Assembly (NCBI GenBank): GCA_028023455.1
Contig: JAQFVV010012423.1
Span: 8,228,269 to 8,292,268, forward strand
DNA length: 64,000 nt
Direction: 5' to 3'
From: Epiperipatus broadwayi
Lineage: Eukaryota; Onychophora; Udeonychophora; Euonychophora; Peripatidae
The position numbers and the translations under genes are program-made. Of the stretch, positions 1-63,588 are shown piece after piece. A model generated the notes under the pieces. The model ran no database searches, had not been told where the DNA came from, and saw only the letters and a program-made list of their open reading frames with translations. Numbering within the stretch: position 1 is the first letter of the stretch; every line of letters begins with the position of its first letter.

Positions 1-233
1 CATACATTATAAATTTATTAGGCTAAAATAATCATCTAATTAATTCTTTATTTTGTTTTCATGTTTGTTACCTAGCAATAGCTTGACATAAAGTCATTGC
101 TCTGTGTGATTGCTCTTTTCTGTTGTCGACAAAGTCAGTCAATAGTATATAAAACAAAATCAGTTTTGGTTTATGCACTTTTTTAACATATATACACACA
201 TAAGTGATCTGCCAGTTTATACTGAATTATAAT

Positions 234-592
234 TGTTGTAATTTATTTTATTTGCTTACCTCTGACTGCAATAAAATTCTTAAAGATTACTTAACCTCAT
301 ATTTTTTGATATTCTGAGAAAAAATGCATATAAATATTTTTGTAGTTTGCATATATTAAATATTTTCACATCAGGATACTGTAAGATTGTATATGGTTTT
401 ACTTACTAAACAAAAAATAACAAAGTTCCAATATAAAAGTATACATTACCATTTTGCAGTTAAAGTTTAATATGACAAATAAATCTTAGTCTATATAAAA
501 ATATTAATATATTTTCCTCAAAAGATAAGACATAATGTGGTTGAGTGACTTTGAGCATTAAAATTATAGAATGATTTAGTACTTTGCTATTA
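234..592 (+). repeat. Intronic direct repeat, copy 1
   Basis: About 360 bp aligns well with 2344-2732 in the same orientation. Landmarks shared in order are CTGACTGCAATAAAATTC, GTAAGATTGTATATGG, TTTACTTACTAAACAAAAAA and GTGACTTTGAGCATTAAAAT. The copies differ by scattered substitutions and by an insertion in copy 2, so the duplication is not recent. Confidence 0.85.
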
Positions 593-861
593 GTCATGTA
601 ACATGGAGCATTATTAGATTTGCTGCACCTTTTCACATTCATATCAATCCACTGATTGTGATCTGACCAAAATTACATGTACGAGGGTCTTGTATACAAT
701 ATTTTTCGCAAAATTTGCAAAAACAAATGGTAACATGTACACAGATCTTATACATGATATTTCACAAGATTTACAAAGTTATTGTCAGGATGATATGAAC
801 ATGAAAAGGCACAGCACATCTAATACGTACTATGTGTTGCAGGACTAATAAAAATAACTAA

Positions 862-1280
862 AAGTATAAAAAATGATATTAAAAACAGCATTTTAAAACA
901 CATTTTGAAAAACAAATGGATATTCAAAAGACAATTTTAAAACAAGTTTGAAGAACAAATGGACATTAAAAAGACCGATTTTTAAAGTATAAAAAATATT
1001 AAAAATAGCATTTTAAAACAACTTTTGAGAAACAAACGGATATTAAAAAGACAATTTCAAATAATTTTTAAGAAATAAATGGATATTAAAAATACTGATT
1101 TTTAAAGTATTAAAAAATAATAATAAAAACAGCATTTTAAAACAAATTTTGAGAAACAAATGGATATTAAAAAGACAATTATAAAAACAATTTTTAAGAA
1201 ACAAATGTATATTAAAAATTATCATTTTAAAGGTATAAAAGATAATATTAAAAACAGCACTTTAAAACAAATTTATATGA
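862..1280 (+). repeat. Minisatellite, about 122-bp unit, 3.5 copies
   Basis: Units begin with AAAGTATAAAAAAT-like sequence at about 862, 986, 1105 and 1229. Each contains AACAGCATTTTAAAACA, GAGAAACAAATGGATATTAA and AAAAGACAATT. Copies differ by point changes and small indels. Confidence 0.8.
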
Positions 1281-2343
1281 CTTTCACACTAACAACTTTA
1301 AAATGTATTATAATATATAAATTGATATTAAAAACAACATTTTAACCACCCTCCCCCAAAAAAAATTGATTTGTGATCTTAAATAAATGATGCCATAATG
1401 AAAAAAATATTACTTTAAATACATACTAAATTATAATTTTTTAAAATATTATTTACAAAAACACATAAAGTACACAAATGTTACTTACTGTGTAATATAT
1501 AACAGGAATTCTCACTTTGAAGCCACAAATTTGATATTTACATCCAACAGACATAAAATGAAGATTTGAACTGAAAAATTTCCCCACAAAATAGAATTTT
1601 ATTGAACACATGATTGCATAGAGTTTCCGGAATTCCCCACAGAAATGCTAATAAACGTTTTTTTTTTTTAAGAAAAAAAATACACAAAAAGAAAGAAATA
1701 TAAATTATTATAAGACTTTTATTAAATATTTATCCTGATGTCAGAAAGAAATCTGGACAATAATTAAAAATGTCAAAATATTAAAAAAAAAGACCCATTG
1801 ATAAAGATAAATGTGATTTCACATGAGATCAAATAACATCGCAGGGATTATTTCCTTCCAATTTGACATCAGCACAAGATTACACATTTATTGTGGATGT
1901 GAAAAGGTCTCCTATTTCCCCTATATTGCAGGTCTAATACAAAAGTACCATATATTTCTATAGGAAAGACTAGAAAAATTAGATTAGATTTGAATCAATT
2001 TTCAAATATTCTTTATAACAGAATGATAAAAATCTTAGGATTGTATACTTTTGAAAGTGATGGTAAAATTATAAGTACAAAAAGGACGAAAATACCATAC
2101 TTACAATCATAATACAGCCAAGATTGCATAGTTAATGAACTCTTAATCTCTTTTTAAAAACAAGTTTATTAATTATTTAAATATAAATATTAACAACTAT
2201 ATATATATATTCAAATTATTAGTGTATTTTAAATTGATTATATATGCTTACCTATGCAAATATTTTTAGATGTCTAATTACAAAAAAATATATTTGATCT
2301 CATTTAATCTTTGAATTAAGTGTTTATATAATTGTACTAACCA

Positions 2344-2732
2344 ATTGTAATTTATTTTATTTGCTTATATCTGACTGCAATAAAATTCTTAAAGATTACT
2401 TAACTCACATTCTTTGACATTCTAAAAAAGGCAAATAAATATTTTTATAGTTTGCATATACTAAATCTTTTCCCATCAGGTACTGTAAGATTGTATATGG
2501 TTTTACTTACTAAACAAAAAAATTACGAAGTTCTTATATAAAAATATATATTGCCATTTTACAGTTAAAGTTTAATGTGGTAAATGAATCCATATACAAT
2601 CTAGCAATATTTGAAGGAAGAAGATTTAGTCTATGAGTGTATAAAAAAATTAATATATTTTTCTCAAAAGATAAGATGTAATGTAGTCAAGTGACTTTGA
2701 GCATTAAAATTATAAAATGATTTAGAAACTTT
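2344..2732 (+). repeat. Intronic direct repeat, copy 2
   Basis: This is the partner of 234-592, about 2.1 kb away and ending about 130 bp from exon 6. It carries an extra segment of about 40 bp near 2590-2635 that copy 1 lacks. The exon itself is not duplicated. Confidence 0.85.
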
Positions 2733-2857
2733 TAATCATCAGATAATTTACAATCAAACTGTTCATAAATAGAACAAAAACATTAATACAATTATCTGAC
2801 AAAATTATGTAAAAAATATATAAATGAAGGGCTATATATCAATCATATTTACAATAC

Positions 2858-53678
<50,821 letters not shown>

Positions 53679-53740
53679 TAAAAAGGGTGTTCTGCATCTT
53701 AAATAAAAATAAATATTAAATTAATAATAATGATGATGAT

Positions 53741-54530
<790 letters not shown>

Positions 54531-56194
54531 AGAAAAAGAAGAGAAGGAGGAGGAGAAGGAAGAGAAGAAGAACATCAACTATTTTTATAATTTTCTAGAA
54601 AACATTTTTCACTTTAAGTTAATACACTACTATATATCAATGATTTAAAAAATTTGCAATATTTTTATAAAGTCTTAGAAGTCCTTACATTTATGATATA
54701 GCTATAAATAATAAATATTAAATAATATTAAGTTTGAAATAATAATAAATTAACCTGAATGTATAAGATGTCATAATTTGCAAAAAATGAAGCATGACTT
54801 CCAATTAGAGATATCAGTTTCCCACACTAATGCATGCTACACGAGTGTGAGTTGCAGAATGGCTATTATTAATCCATCCACCCAAACTGTTTAATAAAAT
54901 TATTTTAATAAGAATTATATTAAACACTGAGAACTAACTACTTTTAAAAAGATTGCCTTTAAACCAAAATATAAATATGTGAACAATTTTTTATAACTTT
55001 AACAATTCACACTGAAATTCAAGGGCTTCCAGAATGAACTAAAAACTGTTACTATCTTCATTGATCTAACATATATGAATCTATTTTAAAATGTCTCTTT
55101 TTAAAAGTCTCTAAAATACTGAAATAAAAGAATCATTAAATTGCATAGAAAGTGCTCTGCTATGGAATACTTCAAGAAACACTAAATAAGAATCATTGAA
55201 AATACAAAGTTTTCAGAATGGACCTCACAGTTTTCATTTCTCTCATTTGCTTTATTTAATGTGAAACTATATCTAAAGTTAATGTTAAGATCAGTGATTT
55301 TCCATAAACAGAATGTAAGAAATGCATTTATGTTGAAGATATTTATTTGACTTCAGAAAAGAGATCCCAGAAATAGAAAAAGGTTTTAATAAGGATGTAA
55401 AAAGTTTAAAAATCTTATTCAAAAACTGGTATCTTAATCTTTATTTATGATCTAAGATAATTTATATGAAAAATTTCCTTGAAAAGCTTGCTGGATTTCT
55501 AATCATCAGCATATGTGTTGGGGAATGTTAAGCCTTTACTTAAAATAAAAATGCTGACACTGAACTTATGGATTCACAATTAAATATTACATGAGAAGTA
55601 TTATCTCAATATCTTTCAGTCAACTTTCATGCAATACTTTTTATTCTTTCATGAATATCTTCTTAAAATATCAGGAAACATCTTGGGCCACAGTATAAAC
55701 AGTTATTAAAAAGATCAGACTTACCAATAACTTGAAATATAGTTTTATTATATAAGTTATGTCTTCAATCAAGACCTCCTTTCTATTTACTCAAACAAAA
55801 ACACTTTCAAACAACTGAAGTATTATGATGTAAGAAATGGATTTGTAATAAGTCCCCGAATATTTATATATTTTCAGATTCAATAGTAAAGGCATTTACA
55901 TTTGATTTTGACTTTATTGAAATCCCTCATTGATAGATTAGTAGATGCTGTATAAATATGCTTCAGAAATAGAATTTAACAATCTTTTGCTTGTATAATT
56001 GCGGTCATAAGTGGCAGAATTCAAGAGCATTATCTATCTCCTAGTTCGAATCTCTACAGTTAATAGTTAGTTAAGCCAAAAAAAATCCATACCTAATAAA
56101 TAAATAATCTTTGTATGTGATCTTCTCTATAGAATGATCGTTGAACTTATTGTTTTAGTTGTATTGGCTAACAAATTGAATTATTTAGTCAAGC

Positions 56195-56292
56195 ATTGGT
56201 AGTCGAGAGGTCAGCGACAGCAGCTTTACAAGCAGTTGTCCCGGGTTAATGGGTTCGATTCCCTGCTGATGCTATGACACATGAGAAAAAAA
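56195..56292 (+). mobile_element. tRNA-derived SINE (family A)
   Basis: GTAGTCGAGAGGTCAGCGAC (box A side) and AATGGGTTCGATTCCCTGCT (box B GGTTCGATTCC), then GATGCTATGACACATGAG and an A run. Closely related to 38980-39098. Confidence 0.65.
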
Positions 56293-56344
56293 AATTAAGT
56301 TATTTAATTACAAATAAAATTTTATTTAATTATCAATGTAATGG

Positions 56345-56490
56345 AGCAATTGGATTCTTTCAAAAAGCAAAAAAAAAAAAAAAGCTATATATCTATTGTG
56401 GTTTTTGGACGAATCCAAATCATCCTACTCTTTCCAAAAGTTAATCCAAATATATTAAAGGGTGTTAAGTACTACATCATAATATCCAAG
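56345..56490 (-). pseudogene. Decayed copy of SLC22-like exon 1 (copy 2)
   Basis: The plus strand AATCCAAATCATCCTACTC, TTTCCAAAAGTTAATCCAAA and AAAGGGTGTT align with AGATTCCAAATCCTCCTACT, TGTTCCAAAAGTTTATCAAC and AAAGGGTGTT of exon 1 (53630-53695). The part encoding TM1 is replaced by a poly-A run and unrelated sequence, and the start codon is changed. The flank to about 57000 also resembles the other copies. Confidence 0.65.
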
Positions 56491-57034
56491 GAATACCAAA
56501 ACCGGCTGTCCGTTATTTATCTCGCCGTGGATGAGTGAAGGGTATTTCTGGTTTAATTTACGAAAAAATTAGCTGAGTATCGAAAGTGTTTCTGAAAAAC
56601 GTTATTTGTAATGACATACCCTGAACATGCCAAAAGGGAGACTGTCACTACTATGAACGTTGTGTATGCATTAAAATAATAGGCACGCACTTTGTATGGA
56701 TTTAGAGGCATTTTAAATGAAAACAAATGTTAAATTAGTAATAAAATTTAGAATTATATTTAGTTTTCTTAAAAACAATTTTCAGTTTAAACAAGGCGAT
56801 TTGTTATATCTTAATAACGAATATGCCAGAAACTTTTAACGTATATGATATAGGTTTAAATAAAATATTCTAAATAATACTGTATAAAGTCTAAAATAAT
56901 ATAAATTTACCCTTTCTATGACTAATTGTATCAATAGCTTGGCTATAGTATGCATTGTCTTAATTGACTCAACAAATAATTCATATATTTAGTTATATAT
57001 ATATAAGATTTTATTTAATATGCTAATAAGATAT

Positions 57035-57155
57035 ATTTGAATTCTTTCAAAAGCAACAATAATTAGCATTTGGAAGAGTCCAAATTTTCCTATTTGTTTC
57101 CAATGTTTGTCAAAGTCATTAACAAGAATGTTCAGCATCTTAAATAAGGACAAAT
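57035..57155 (-). pseudogene. Decayed copy of SLC22-like exon 1 (copy 3)
   Basis: The plus strand CATTTGGAAGAGTCCAAATT, TTGTTTCCAATGTTTGTCAA and TGTTCAGCATCTTAAATAAG align with exon 1 and its immediate upstream flank (GCTTTTGGAAGATTCCAAAT, TTGTTCCAAAAGTTTATCAA, TGTTCTGCATCTTAAATAAA). The frame is broken. Confidence 0.7.
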
Positions 57156-57577
57156 ACTAAAGTGATATATAATAAAGTGTATTTATATATAAGTTTCTTA
57201 AAAACGTTTTTCGCTTTAATTAATTTATTTCAAGTTTTCTTAATGTTATAAAAGATTTCATTCTTTAAATAACATCAAGTTTATGATAAAGCTCTAAATA
57301 AGAAATGTTAAAAAGTCTCAAGTAATGTCAAATTCCCCTTAGATGATCAAGATCATTTTATTTGTTCGCAGTATCATTGTCTCAACAGAAGGTTGAGTTA
57401 TTTAGTTAAAAAATAATTAAAAATATATATATATCAGTGATGATGAAAATAAATTATTATCTCAGCATCTGTTTGCCATATCCTCATCAGTGATGGAGGA
57501 AACCAGGGCCGGCGCTGGGTACTAGGCGCCCGCATGCAAATTTGATTTTGGCGCCCCTGTCAAAATGTATGTTTACT

Positions 57578-58236
57578 AAGGTGACCCGACCGTGTCCCGT
57601 GGCGTTTTAAAAAAGTCATGATTTTTAGAAAGAATGCACGATGTAATGCTATTTTTGATATCAAAAATAGCATAAAATTGATTGTTAAATTATATATTAT
57701 TTCATACAAACGGTTTGTATGAAATAATATATAATTTAACACGGCAAATTTAGATGTTAGAAAAATTTGCAGAAATTTTAAAAATAATGTGTTTGTTAAA
57801 AATAGACAGAGTGATTCAAATATATATATATAATAAATTTAAAAAAAATAATGTTTGAGATTAAAATATTTAAATGTTTAAAATAATTTTCGAAAAACAT
57901 TTACATATTTTAATCTCAAATATTTTTTTTTTTAAAATTTCATATTTATTATTTGCGTCACTGTCTGTTTTTAACAAACCCATTATTTTTAAAATTTTTG
58001 CTAATTTTTCTAACCTCTAAATTTATGCAAATATTAGCAAATTTAATAATAAATTTACAATTTATAAATGAAATAATTTTAAAAAAAGATAATATTACAA
58101 ACATACATATTTAATTTATTATTATTAATGTACGCTATATCTATATAAACGCTCCATATAAACCAAATTTTTAATCAGCCCCCCCCCGGTCAATGGTGTC
58201 CCGTTTTACCAATGTTAAAATCTGGTCACTTTAATG
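57578..58236. mobile_element. Nested inverted-repeat element inside the hAT left end
   Basis: The outer ends TAAGGTGACC and GGTCACTTTA are inverted and fit a TA target duplication. Inside are three palindromes: 57647-57672 (26 bp, perfect), 57684-57740 (two 28-bp arms, perfect, one spacer base) and a longer imperfect one with arms at about 57745-57888 and 57889-58035. The block lies between the transposase stop and the left terminus. It looks like a MITE that inserted into the hAT element. Confidence 0.6.
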
Positions 58237-58379
58237 TATACCACCTACATGTTATAAATATTAGTGTACAAAATCTTTCTAAGGGAAACAAACAAGGCAA
58301 TGTAAATAAATAATTTTTAATATTAAAAAAAAAGAAAATACAGTTAAAAAAAGTAAATGCATTACAAAACATGTTATAA

Positions 58380-58979
58380 TTATAATAATTTTATACTCCT
58401 TGACTTCATATTAATAAACCTTGATATGATTGTATTTATTTCCAGTTCTGCACAAATATCATTTTCAATAGCAATTAATGCCAAATTAACAAGCCGTTTT
58501 TGTGACATAGTTGTTCTCAAGTAAGTTTTAATTAATTTTAACTTAGAAAAAGAGCGTTCACCGCTTGCAACACTAACAGGTAATGTTAATAATATTCTTA
58601 AAGCTATTGATAAGTTTGGCATAGATAAATTATTAGAAACTATAAAATTAAGTGTTTCGAAAGGGTTTTGAGAATTTAAAAAATCCTTTTGAAAAATATC
58701 TCGAAAAGCACATAATTCGTCGAATAAATCTGTAGCATTAATATCTTTACTGTTATCAAATTTCAAAATATTTTCTAAATCTTTGCATTTTGCTTGTAAC
58801 TCGCTCTTATTAATTTCTGATATTTTATATAGAAAATTGAAATTATTATAACATGCTTCGAGGAGTTCAAAGTGTTCTGTTAAAGAATTAATCGCTACAT
58901 CTAAAAGTGTAAAAAACATGTTTATTTTAAATTTTTCTTCAGGTATTTGAGGTGTTTCGTCCTGATGCTCGTAATCAAA
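58380..58979 (-). pseudogene. hAT transposase, C-terminal part after the in-frame stop
   Basis: The same reading frame as 58980-60884 carries on past a single TAA: FDYEHQDETPQIPEEKF and then the open frame from 58919 to 58380. It includes LTLPVSVASGERSFSKLKLI (the S-x-x-x-E-R-x-F-S segment with the third catalytic Glu) and TYLRTTMSQKRLVNLALIAI, the hAT C-terminal dimerisation region. About 20 codons lie between the stop and the first downstream Met at 58919. The element needs only read-through or one substitution to restore the frame; as it stands it is interrupted. Confidence 0.85.
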
Positions 58980-60884
58980 TTAACGAGTTTTTTTCCGTTG
59001 TCGAACTTCTTTGGCAGTTTTAAATTCTTTCTCTCCATCAACCTCTTCGCTAAGTTCATCTGCAATTTTGAGAATGTTTTTGAAATTTGAATCTGATCGA
59101 TATTCTCGTAAAAATTTATTTAGATTTGCGATCGATTCTAAAGCAAGTGAAGCATTCATATTTACATTTTGGAGCATTTTACTGACAGGATTTATTCTAT
59201 TTAATATATCATGCCAAATTATTAAAGAACAAATAAATTTGTAATCCTTAAGGTTAGTGCAGAGTGATTGAGCTTCATGTTGAATTTCTCTATTAAAAGA
59301 TTCGTTGTTCATTATTTCATAGAGTGCATCATAAATTTCACCCAACTGATACCGTAGAGGCCGGATTGCATCAATTCTGCTTTCCCATCGTGTTTCTGAT
59401 GGTTGTTTTAGAGTTAAAGTTTTAATAAATTTTAAAAGGATTGACCACCGTTTATAAGATGATGAAAAAAAATTGTATATTTTTTGAACAATTGCAAAAA
59501 AACCAATTGTATCTACATTGACTTTGGCGGCATCGTTTATGATTAAGTTTAAAGAATGAGCAGCACATGGTACGTAAAATGCACGAGGGTTTTTGGTTAA
59601 AATCAAATTTTGAAGTCCAGCCTTTTTGCCTTTCATGTTGGCCCCATTATCATACCCTTGACCACGCATGTCTTCAATGGGAATCTTCCATTTTTCCAGT
59701 TGTTCAATTATTGTTGTACATAAACCTCGTCCAGTGGAATCTGTTATATCTATGAAACCTAAAAAGTTTTCTCTAATTTTAACCGTTCCATTATTACAAA
59801 AAACGAAGCGAATAATTATGGTCATTTGTTCAGTTTTACTTGCATCTGGTGTACAATCTAAAATAATAGAATAATATTTGGATTTCTTTATCGATAATAA
59901 AATTGTTTCCCTAATTGCTGTACTTAAAATTTCCAATAATTCATTTTGGCTATCTTTGCTCAAATAATGTACTCTATTGTTTTGATCTAGGGCCCTCTCA
60001 ACATGATTTTCCATAACGGGATCAAACTTCGCAAATAATTCAATTAATTTTAAAAAATTTCCGTTATTTTTTTCGTATAATTTATCAGATGATCCGCGAA
60101 ATGCTAAATTTTGACTACCAAGGAATTTGATAATTTCAATCAGCCGTTCCAAAACACTCCTCCAATGTTTCTTTTCCATTTCATATAAATTTTGAGATTG
60201 ACAATCAATAGTAATTTTGTTTTTTAATCTTTTCTCAAGTTCATTCCAATTCAATAAACTTTTCATGTGAGCCATACTAGTTTCATGTCTGTGTAAAGTT
60301 GTACTTAAATTTCTCCAATTATTGTATCCTTCTATGAGGCTAGATTCAGTAGATCCAAAAACTTTGCAACAAAAGCAAAACACAGAGTTCAAAATTTCGG
60401 AATAAATAAGCCATTTTCGAAAAACTACTTCTCCGTTTTCCATTTTTCTATTATAATATACATCAGAAAATTTACGGCCATGTACATCGTTCGGATATAT
60501 AATATCTTTCTTTTGAACAGGCCCCATTTCTACTAAAATAACACGTAGTTTGTCATCGATTTTATTCCATTCAGCTGGATCTTCTAAATTTGTACACATT
60601 TGATATGATATTGGCACAATGACTTTGTTGTCACTTAACTGTTTCTTACTAAAATCTTGTTCAATATTTTCAACAGTTCCCTGTGATCTAGATGATGTGC
60701 ACGGTTCTGGTTCTTGTTGAGTATAAGCTATTTCAGAAGCAGTTGATATTTTAAGATATTTATTAAGTGATCCACTTTGTTTTTTAATGTTTGCTATTTT
60801 TTCAGCTTGGCGTTTACGATTTTGTGCACCGGATAGTTTTTTCTTAGTTTTTGATTCCATATTACTTTTACTCATGAACGCCAC
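58980..60884 (-). CDS. hAT transposase, N-terminal 634 residues (ZMYM1-like, TTF zinc finger + DUF4371)
   Basis: A basic N-terminus (KTKKKLSGAQNRKRQAEK), then a TTF-type zinc finger at about 120-210 (FCFCCKVF at 168-175; HRHETSMAH at 198-206), then the DUF4371/RNase H-like region: ILDCTPDAS (Asp343, first acidic residue), GQGYDNGANMKGKKAGLQNL (Asp412, second), CAAHSLNLIIN (440-450) and SETRWESRIDAI. These are standard landmarks of the hAT group that also gave the domesticated ZMYM1/5-like proteins. The frame ends at TAA 58980-58982 but continues in the same frame beyond it. Start: the first Met at 60884; the Met at codon 4 or 9 is also possible. It is mobile-element coding, not a host gene. 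Confidence 0.92.
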   Translation of the reverse strand: MAFMSKSNMESKTKKKLSGAQNRKRQAEKIANIKKQSGSLNKYLKISTASEIAYTQQEPEPCTSSRSQGTVENIEQDFSKKQLSDNKVIVPISYQMCTNLEDPAEWNKIDDKLRVILVEMGPVQKKDIIYPNDVHGRKFSDVYYNRKMENGEVVFRKWLIYSEILNSVFCFCCKVFGSTESSLIEGYNNWRNLSTTLHRHETSMAHMKSLLNWNELEKRLKNKITIDCQSQNLYEMEKKHWRSVLERLIEIIKFLGSQNLAFRGSSDKLYEKNNGNFLKLIELFAKFDPVMENHVERALDQNNRVHYLSKDSQNELLEILSTAIRETILLSIKKSKYYSIILDCTPDASKTEQMTIIIRFVFCNNGTVKIRENFLGFIDITDSTGRGLCTTIIEQLEKWKIPIEDMRGQGYDNGANMKGKKAGLQNLILTKNPRAFYVPCAAHSLNLIINDAAKVNVDTIGFFAIVQKIYNFFSSSYKRWSILLKFIKTLTLKQPSETRWESRIDAIRPLRYQLGEIYDALYEIMNNESFNREIQHEAQSLCTNLKDYKFICSLIIWHDILNRINPVSKMLQNVNMNASLALESIANLNKFLREYRSDSNFKNILKIADELSEEVDGEKEFKTAKEVRQRKKTR

Positions 60885-62071
60885 TTTAAAATAATTTTCA
60901 AATGTAATAAATAAATAAATACGGACTCTAATTTATATATTTACATCATGTATCTTAATACTTAAGATTATATATCGCTAATTTAGATGTCCAACACAAA
61001 TTACTTCTTGCGCCAAAATACAAAACTCTATACGCGGAGGGGAAGAAGTTGTTTAACTTGTTTACCTAAAAAAGGCAGCTAATAAATTGGAAATATTCAG
61101 CCATTGACATTAAAAATGGTCAGGTTTTAAAATAACTCAAGTGTCCAGTTTTTTACGCTTGATTGAACATTTTAGTTTTACCATTGGCAAGATTTTCTTT
61201 TGTTATCATATATTTTTCTAATTAACACAGGTGGCCTGCCAGGCCTGATTTGCGATTTCAATAGAAAATTTCCTGGGATTATAATTATTGTTTACAAGTT
61301 CTTACTAAGATTTTAAAATTTGCGATAAACATCATAAGCAAACGTATGTAATTAATTTGCAAACCTAATTAGTATGCAGAAAAAATAGACTTTTGACAAC
61401 GATTAAAATATATAAAATAAAAAGTAAACTGAAAATTATATTAAGTTTACTGGAATTATACCTATAATATATATTACATACACGTTCGAATATTTATATC
61501 AAATTATTATTTAAATAAAAAATTAGAAAATGTTTTATTTTGCAATATTATAATCGTTTCTTACGATTTCAAAATTATGTACATGATCTAATATATATAT
61601 ATACGCATATACATACATAAGTTCTAATTTATAATACTTTTAGTGTGTGTTTATTTATATATTTGCTAGCAGAAAGTTACTTATAGTTTACTATAAGCAG
61701 TACTATATATATATAAACATTACAATATGAAATTTGTAATATAATAAACTTTATGTTTAGTTTATTGTTCATGATAAATAATAGATTTGATTGTTTTATA
61801 TTTTTAATATTAAGCAGAGCTTGTGTGCAGGCCTGCTTGTGTGTGTCATTTAATAAGATATAATATGACTTCATATGATTTTCAATAATCTACTCTCAAT
61901 AATTTTTGTAAATAAACATTTGAGAATAATATTCTTCAAATGTGAGTATTTTTGTTAGTAGAGTTTTAATTTCTCAGGGATGGCGCCTTCTTTTTCAGAT
62001 GCTAATCTCTCAGTGATGGCGCCTCCTTCTGCCAGCGCCCGCATGCCTAGCATGCGTTGCATGCCCGCTTC
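60885..62071. other. hAT element 5' region between transposase start and right terminus
   Basis: AT-rich and without a convincing frame; it should contain the transposase promoter but no motif is clear. The GC-rich terminal part begins near 61980 (GATGGCGCC twice, 61979 and 62014) and contains four GCATGC motifs near 62040-62065. The open frames at 61677-61874 and 61980-62174 are not credible. Confidence 0.5.
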
Positions 62072-62377
62072 CGCCGGCCCTGGAGGAAACATTATATTAC
62101 GGCTGAAATATGATTACTCATCCAATCAATCCAGATTAACAAATAAATTTTACTTTATAGCCAATAGTAACTAGATATCTATTTTCTGACCAGTGTTAGA
62201 TGGATTACCTCAATCAGTTATTATCTAAAAGTAAAAAATGATTGATTTATTGCTAAAAAATTCATAAGTTGACTTCTGGAGCTGTGATCCATTGTCACGA
62301 ATTCTGAGTTTGCTACTCTATTTGTGCATTAATCCATGCAAAAAGACTAATTTTGAAATAGCTTATAGATCAAGAGT

Positions 62378-62410
62378 TCATAAGATGTGTGAGCACCAGA
62401 AATGAGAGAG
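62378..62410 (-). mobile_element. SINE family B fragment
   Basis: GTTCATAAGATGTGTGAGCACCAGAA matches the 5825-5850 and 30612-30650 copies over about 25-30 bp; the rest is absent. Confidence 0.35.
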
Positions 62411-63554
62411 TTGAGTTGTTATCCATTATAACGGGACAGCCTATTTGATAGCCTTAGTTGAGGCATCAAATATAACGGAACAGCATTTAATCATCCCAGT
62501 TGATGTATTAATTGTAATATAATCAATTATATTTAATGTTTAGAAATCATTAACTTAATGCTTCATAGTTAGGTTCGCCAAATATAACAGAATGGATTAT
62601 ATTTAAAATATAAGTTGGTCTTGTTAAATATAAAGAGATGATTAAATTCCTTAGAAAGAGGATACGCATTTCACTACAATCGGACTTTGGGTCTTCAAGT
62701 AGAATGCTAGAAATGAATCGATGAAATACCAAGTCCATGATTATATATACCTCTATTATGCTAGCTCATTAATCTTTAAATAAGTTTAATTACAATTTAG
62801 ACCAGGACATCCATCTTTCATCCCTCTTTCAGTCACCATTATGCCACGATATTTAAACTCACGGAGAATTTGCAATCAGCTCTTTTCAGGAATAATTTCA
62901 AAAACAAGTTATTTCATATGCCTCTATATAAGCATTAATTATAACTATTATTCATATGACATTTATAATACTAGCATATATATAATATAATTCAATAATG
63001 ATTAGACAAAGAGATCACGTTAACAAATCAATATTTAATAAACAATAAAAAAATATAATAGAATAGATAATAAAATATTAATAAATAAATACGGATGAAT
63101 TTTATCATTTTAAAAGAATATTAATAAATGATATTTTTTCATTTAATACCCTATGATAAAACTCAATACTATAATAAACTTTCAAAAATTAAAGAAAATA
63201 GCTTAAATTAACAGATATATAAAAACAATATCTGGGTTCAAAAATTAATAATTTATGTAACTTATTAATTTATTTACCGTTCTTATTTATATGCTTCACA
63301 ATTACCCATATATAAGTATTATTTGCCATTGTATAACTTATATATTATATGTATTTTTAATAATTAAAAATACATTAAACGTTTACAATATTACGTAGTA
63401 AACACAATACAATCCTGTTTAAGATATCTGTCAAATAATAACTATTTTTTATATCCCTCATCTAATTTAATGAATTATGTTAAGCTTTCAATTAATTATA
63501 TTTAATAATAAATATAATTTTCCTTTTAAGATATATATGATGCGATGCCAAATT

Positions 63555-63588
63555 TGAAATAAAGATAATAATAATAATAATAATAAAC
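63555..63588 (+). repeat. (ATA)n microsatellite
   Basis: About eight AAT triplets. Confidence 0.85.

Larger units (their letters stand above)
1..2857 (-). other. SLC22-like gene, start of intron 6
   Basis: This stretch holds no recognisable exon. It contains the two copies of a duplicated intronic segment (234-592 and 2344-2732), the minisatellite at 862-1280, and otherwise AT-rich sequence with short homopolymer runs. Small open frames near 460-642 and 1043-1345 are low-complexity products of the repeats. Confidence 0.6.
57504..62082 (-). mobile_element. Complete hAT-superfamily DNA transposon, 4579 bp
   Basis: Perfect 11-bp terminal inverted repeats CAGGGCCGGCG (57504-57514; inverted at 62072-62082) are bounded by the identical 8-bp target duplication GAGGAAAC (57496-57503 and 62083-62090), the standard hAT signature. 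Subterminal parts are GC-rich islands (GGCGCCCGCATGC near the left, GCATGC repeats near the right). It carries a transposase frame on the minus strand (60884-58380), broken by one stop codon, and a nested inverted-repeat block at 57578-58236. The undamaged target duplication and single coding lesion point to a fairly recent insertion. Confidence 0.93.

Noticed and set aside
59011-59874. Plus-strand frames of 62-77 residues
   Set aside because: Antisense shadows of the hAT transposase.
61980-62174. 64-residue plus-strand frame rich in Ala/Pro/Ser/Met
   Set aside because: It spans the hAT terminal inverted repeat and the flank; its composition reflects the GC-rich terminus.
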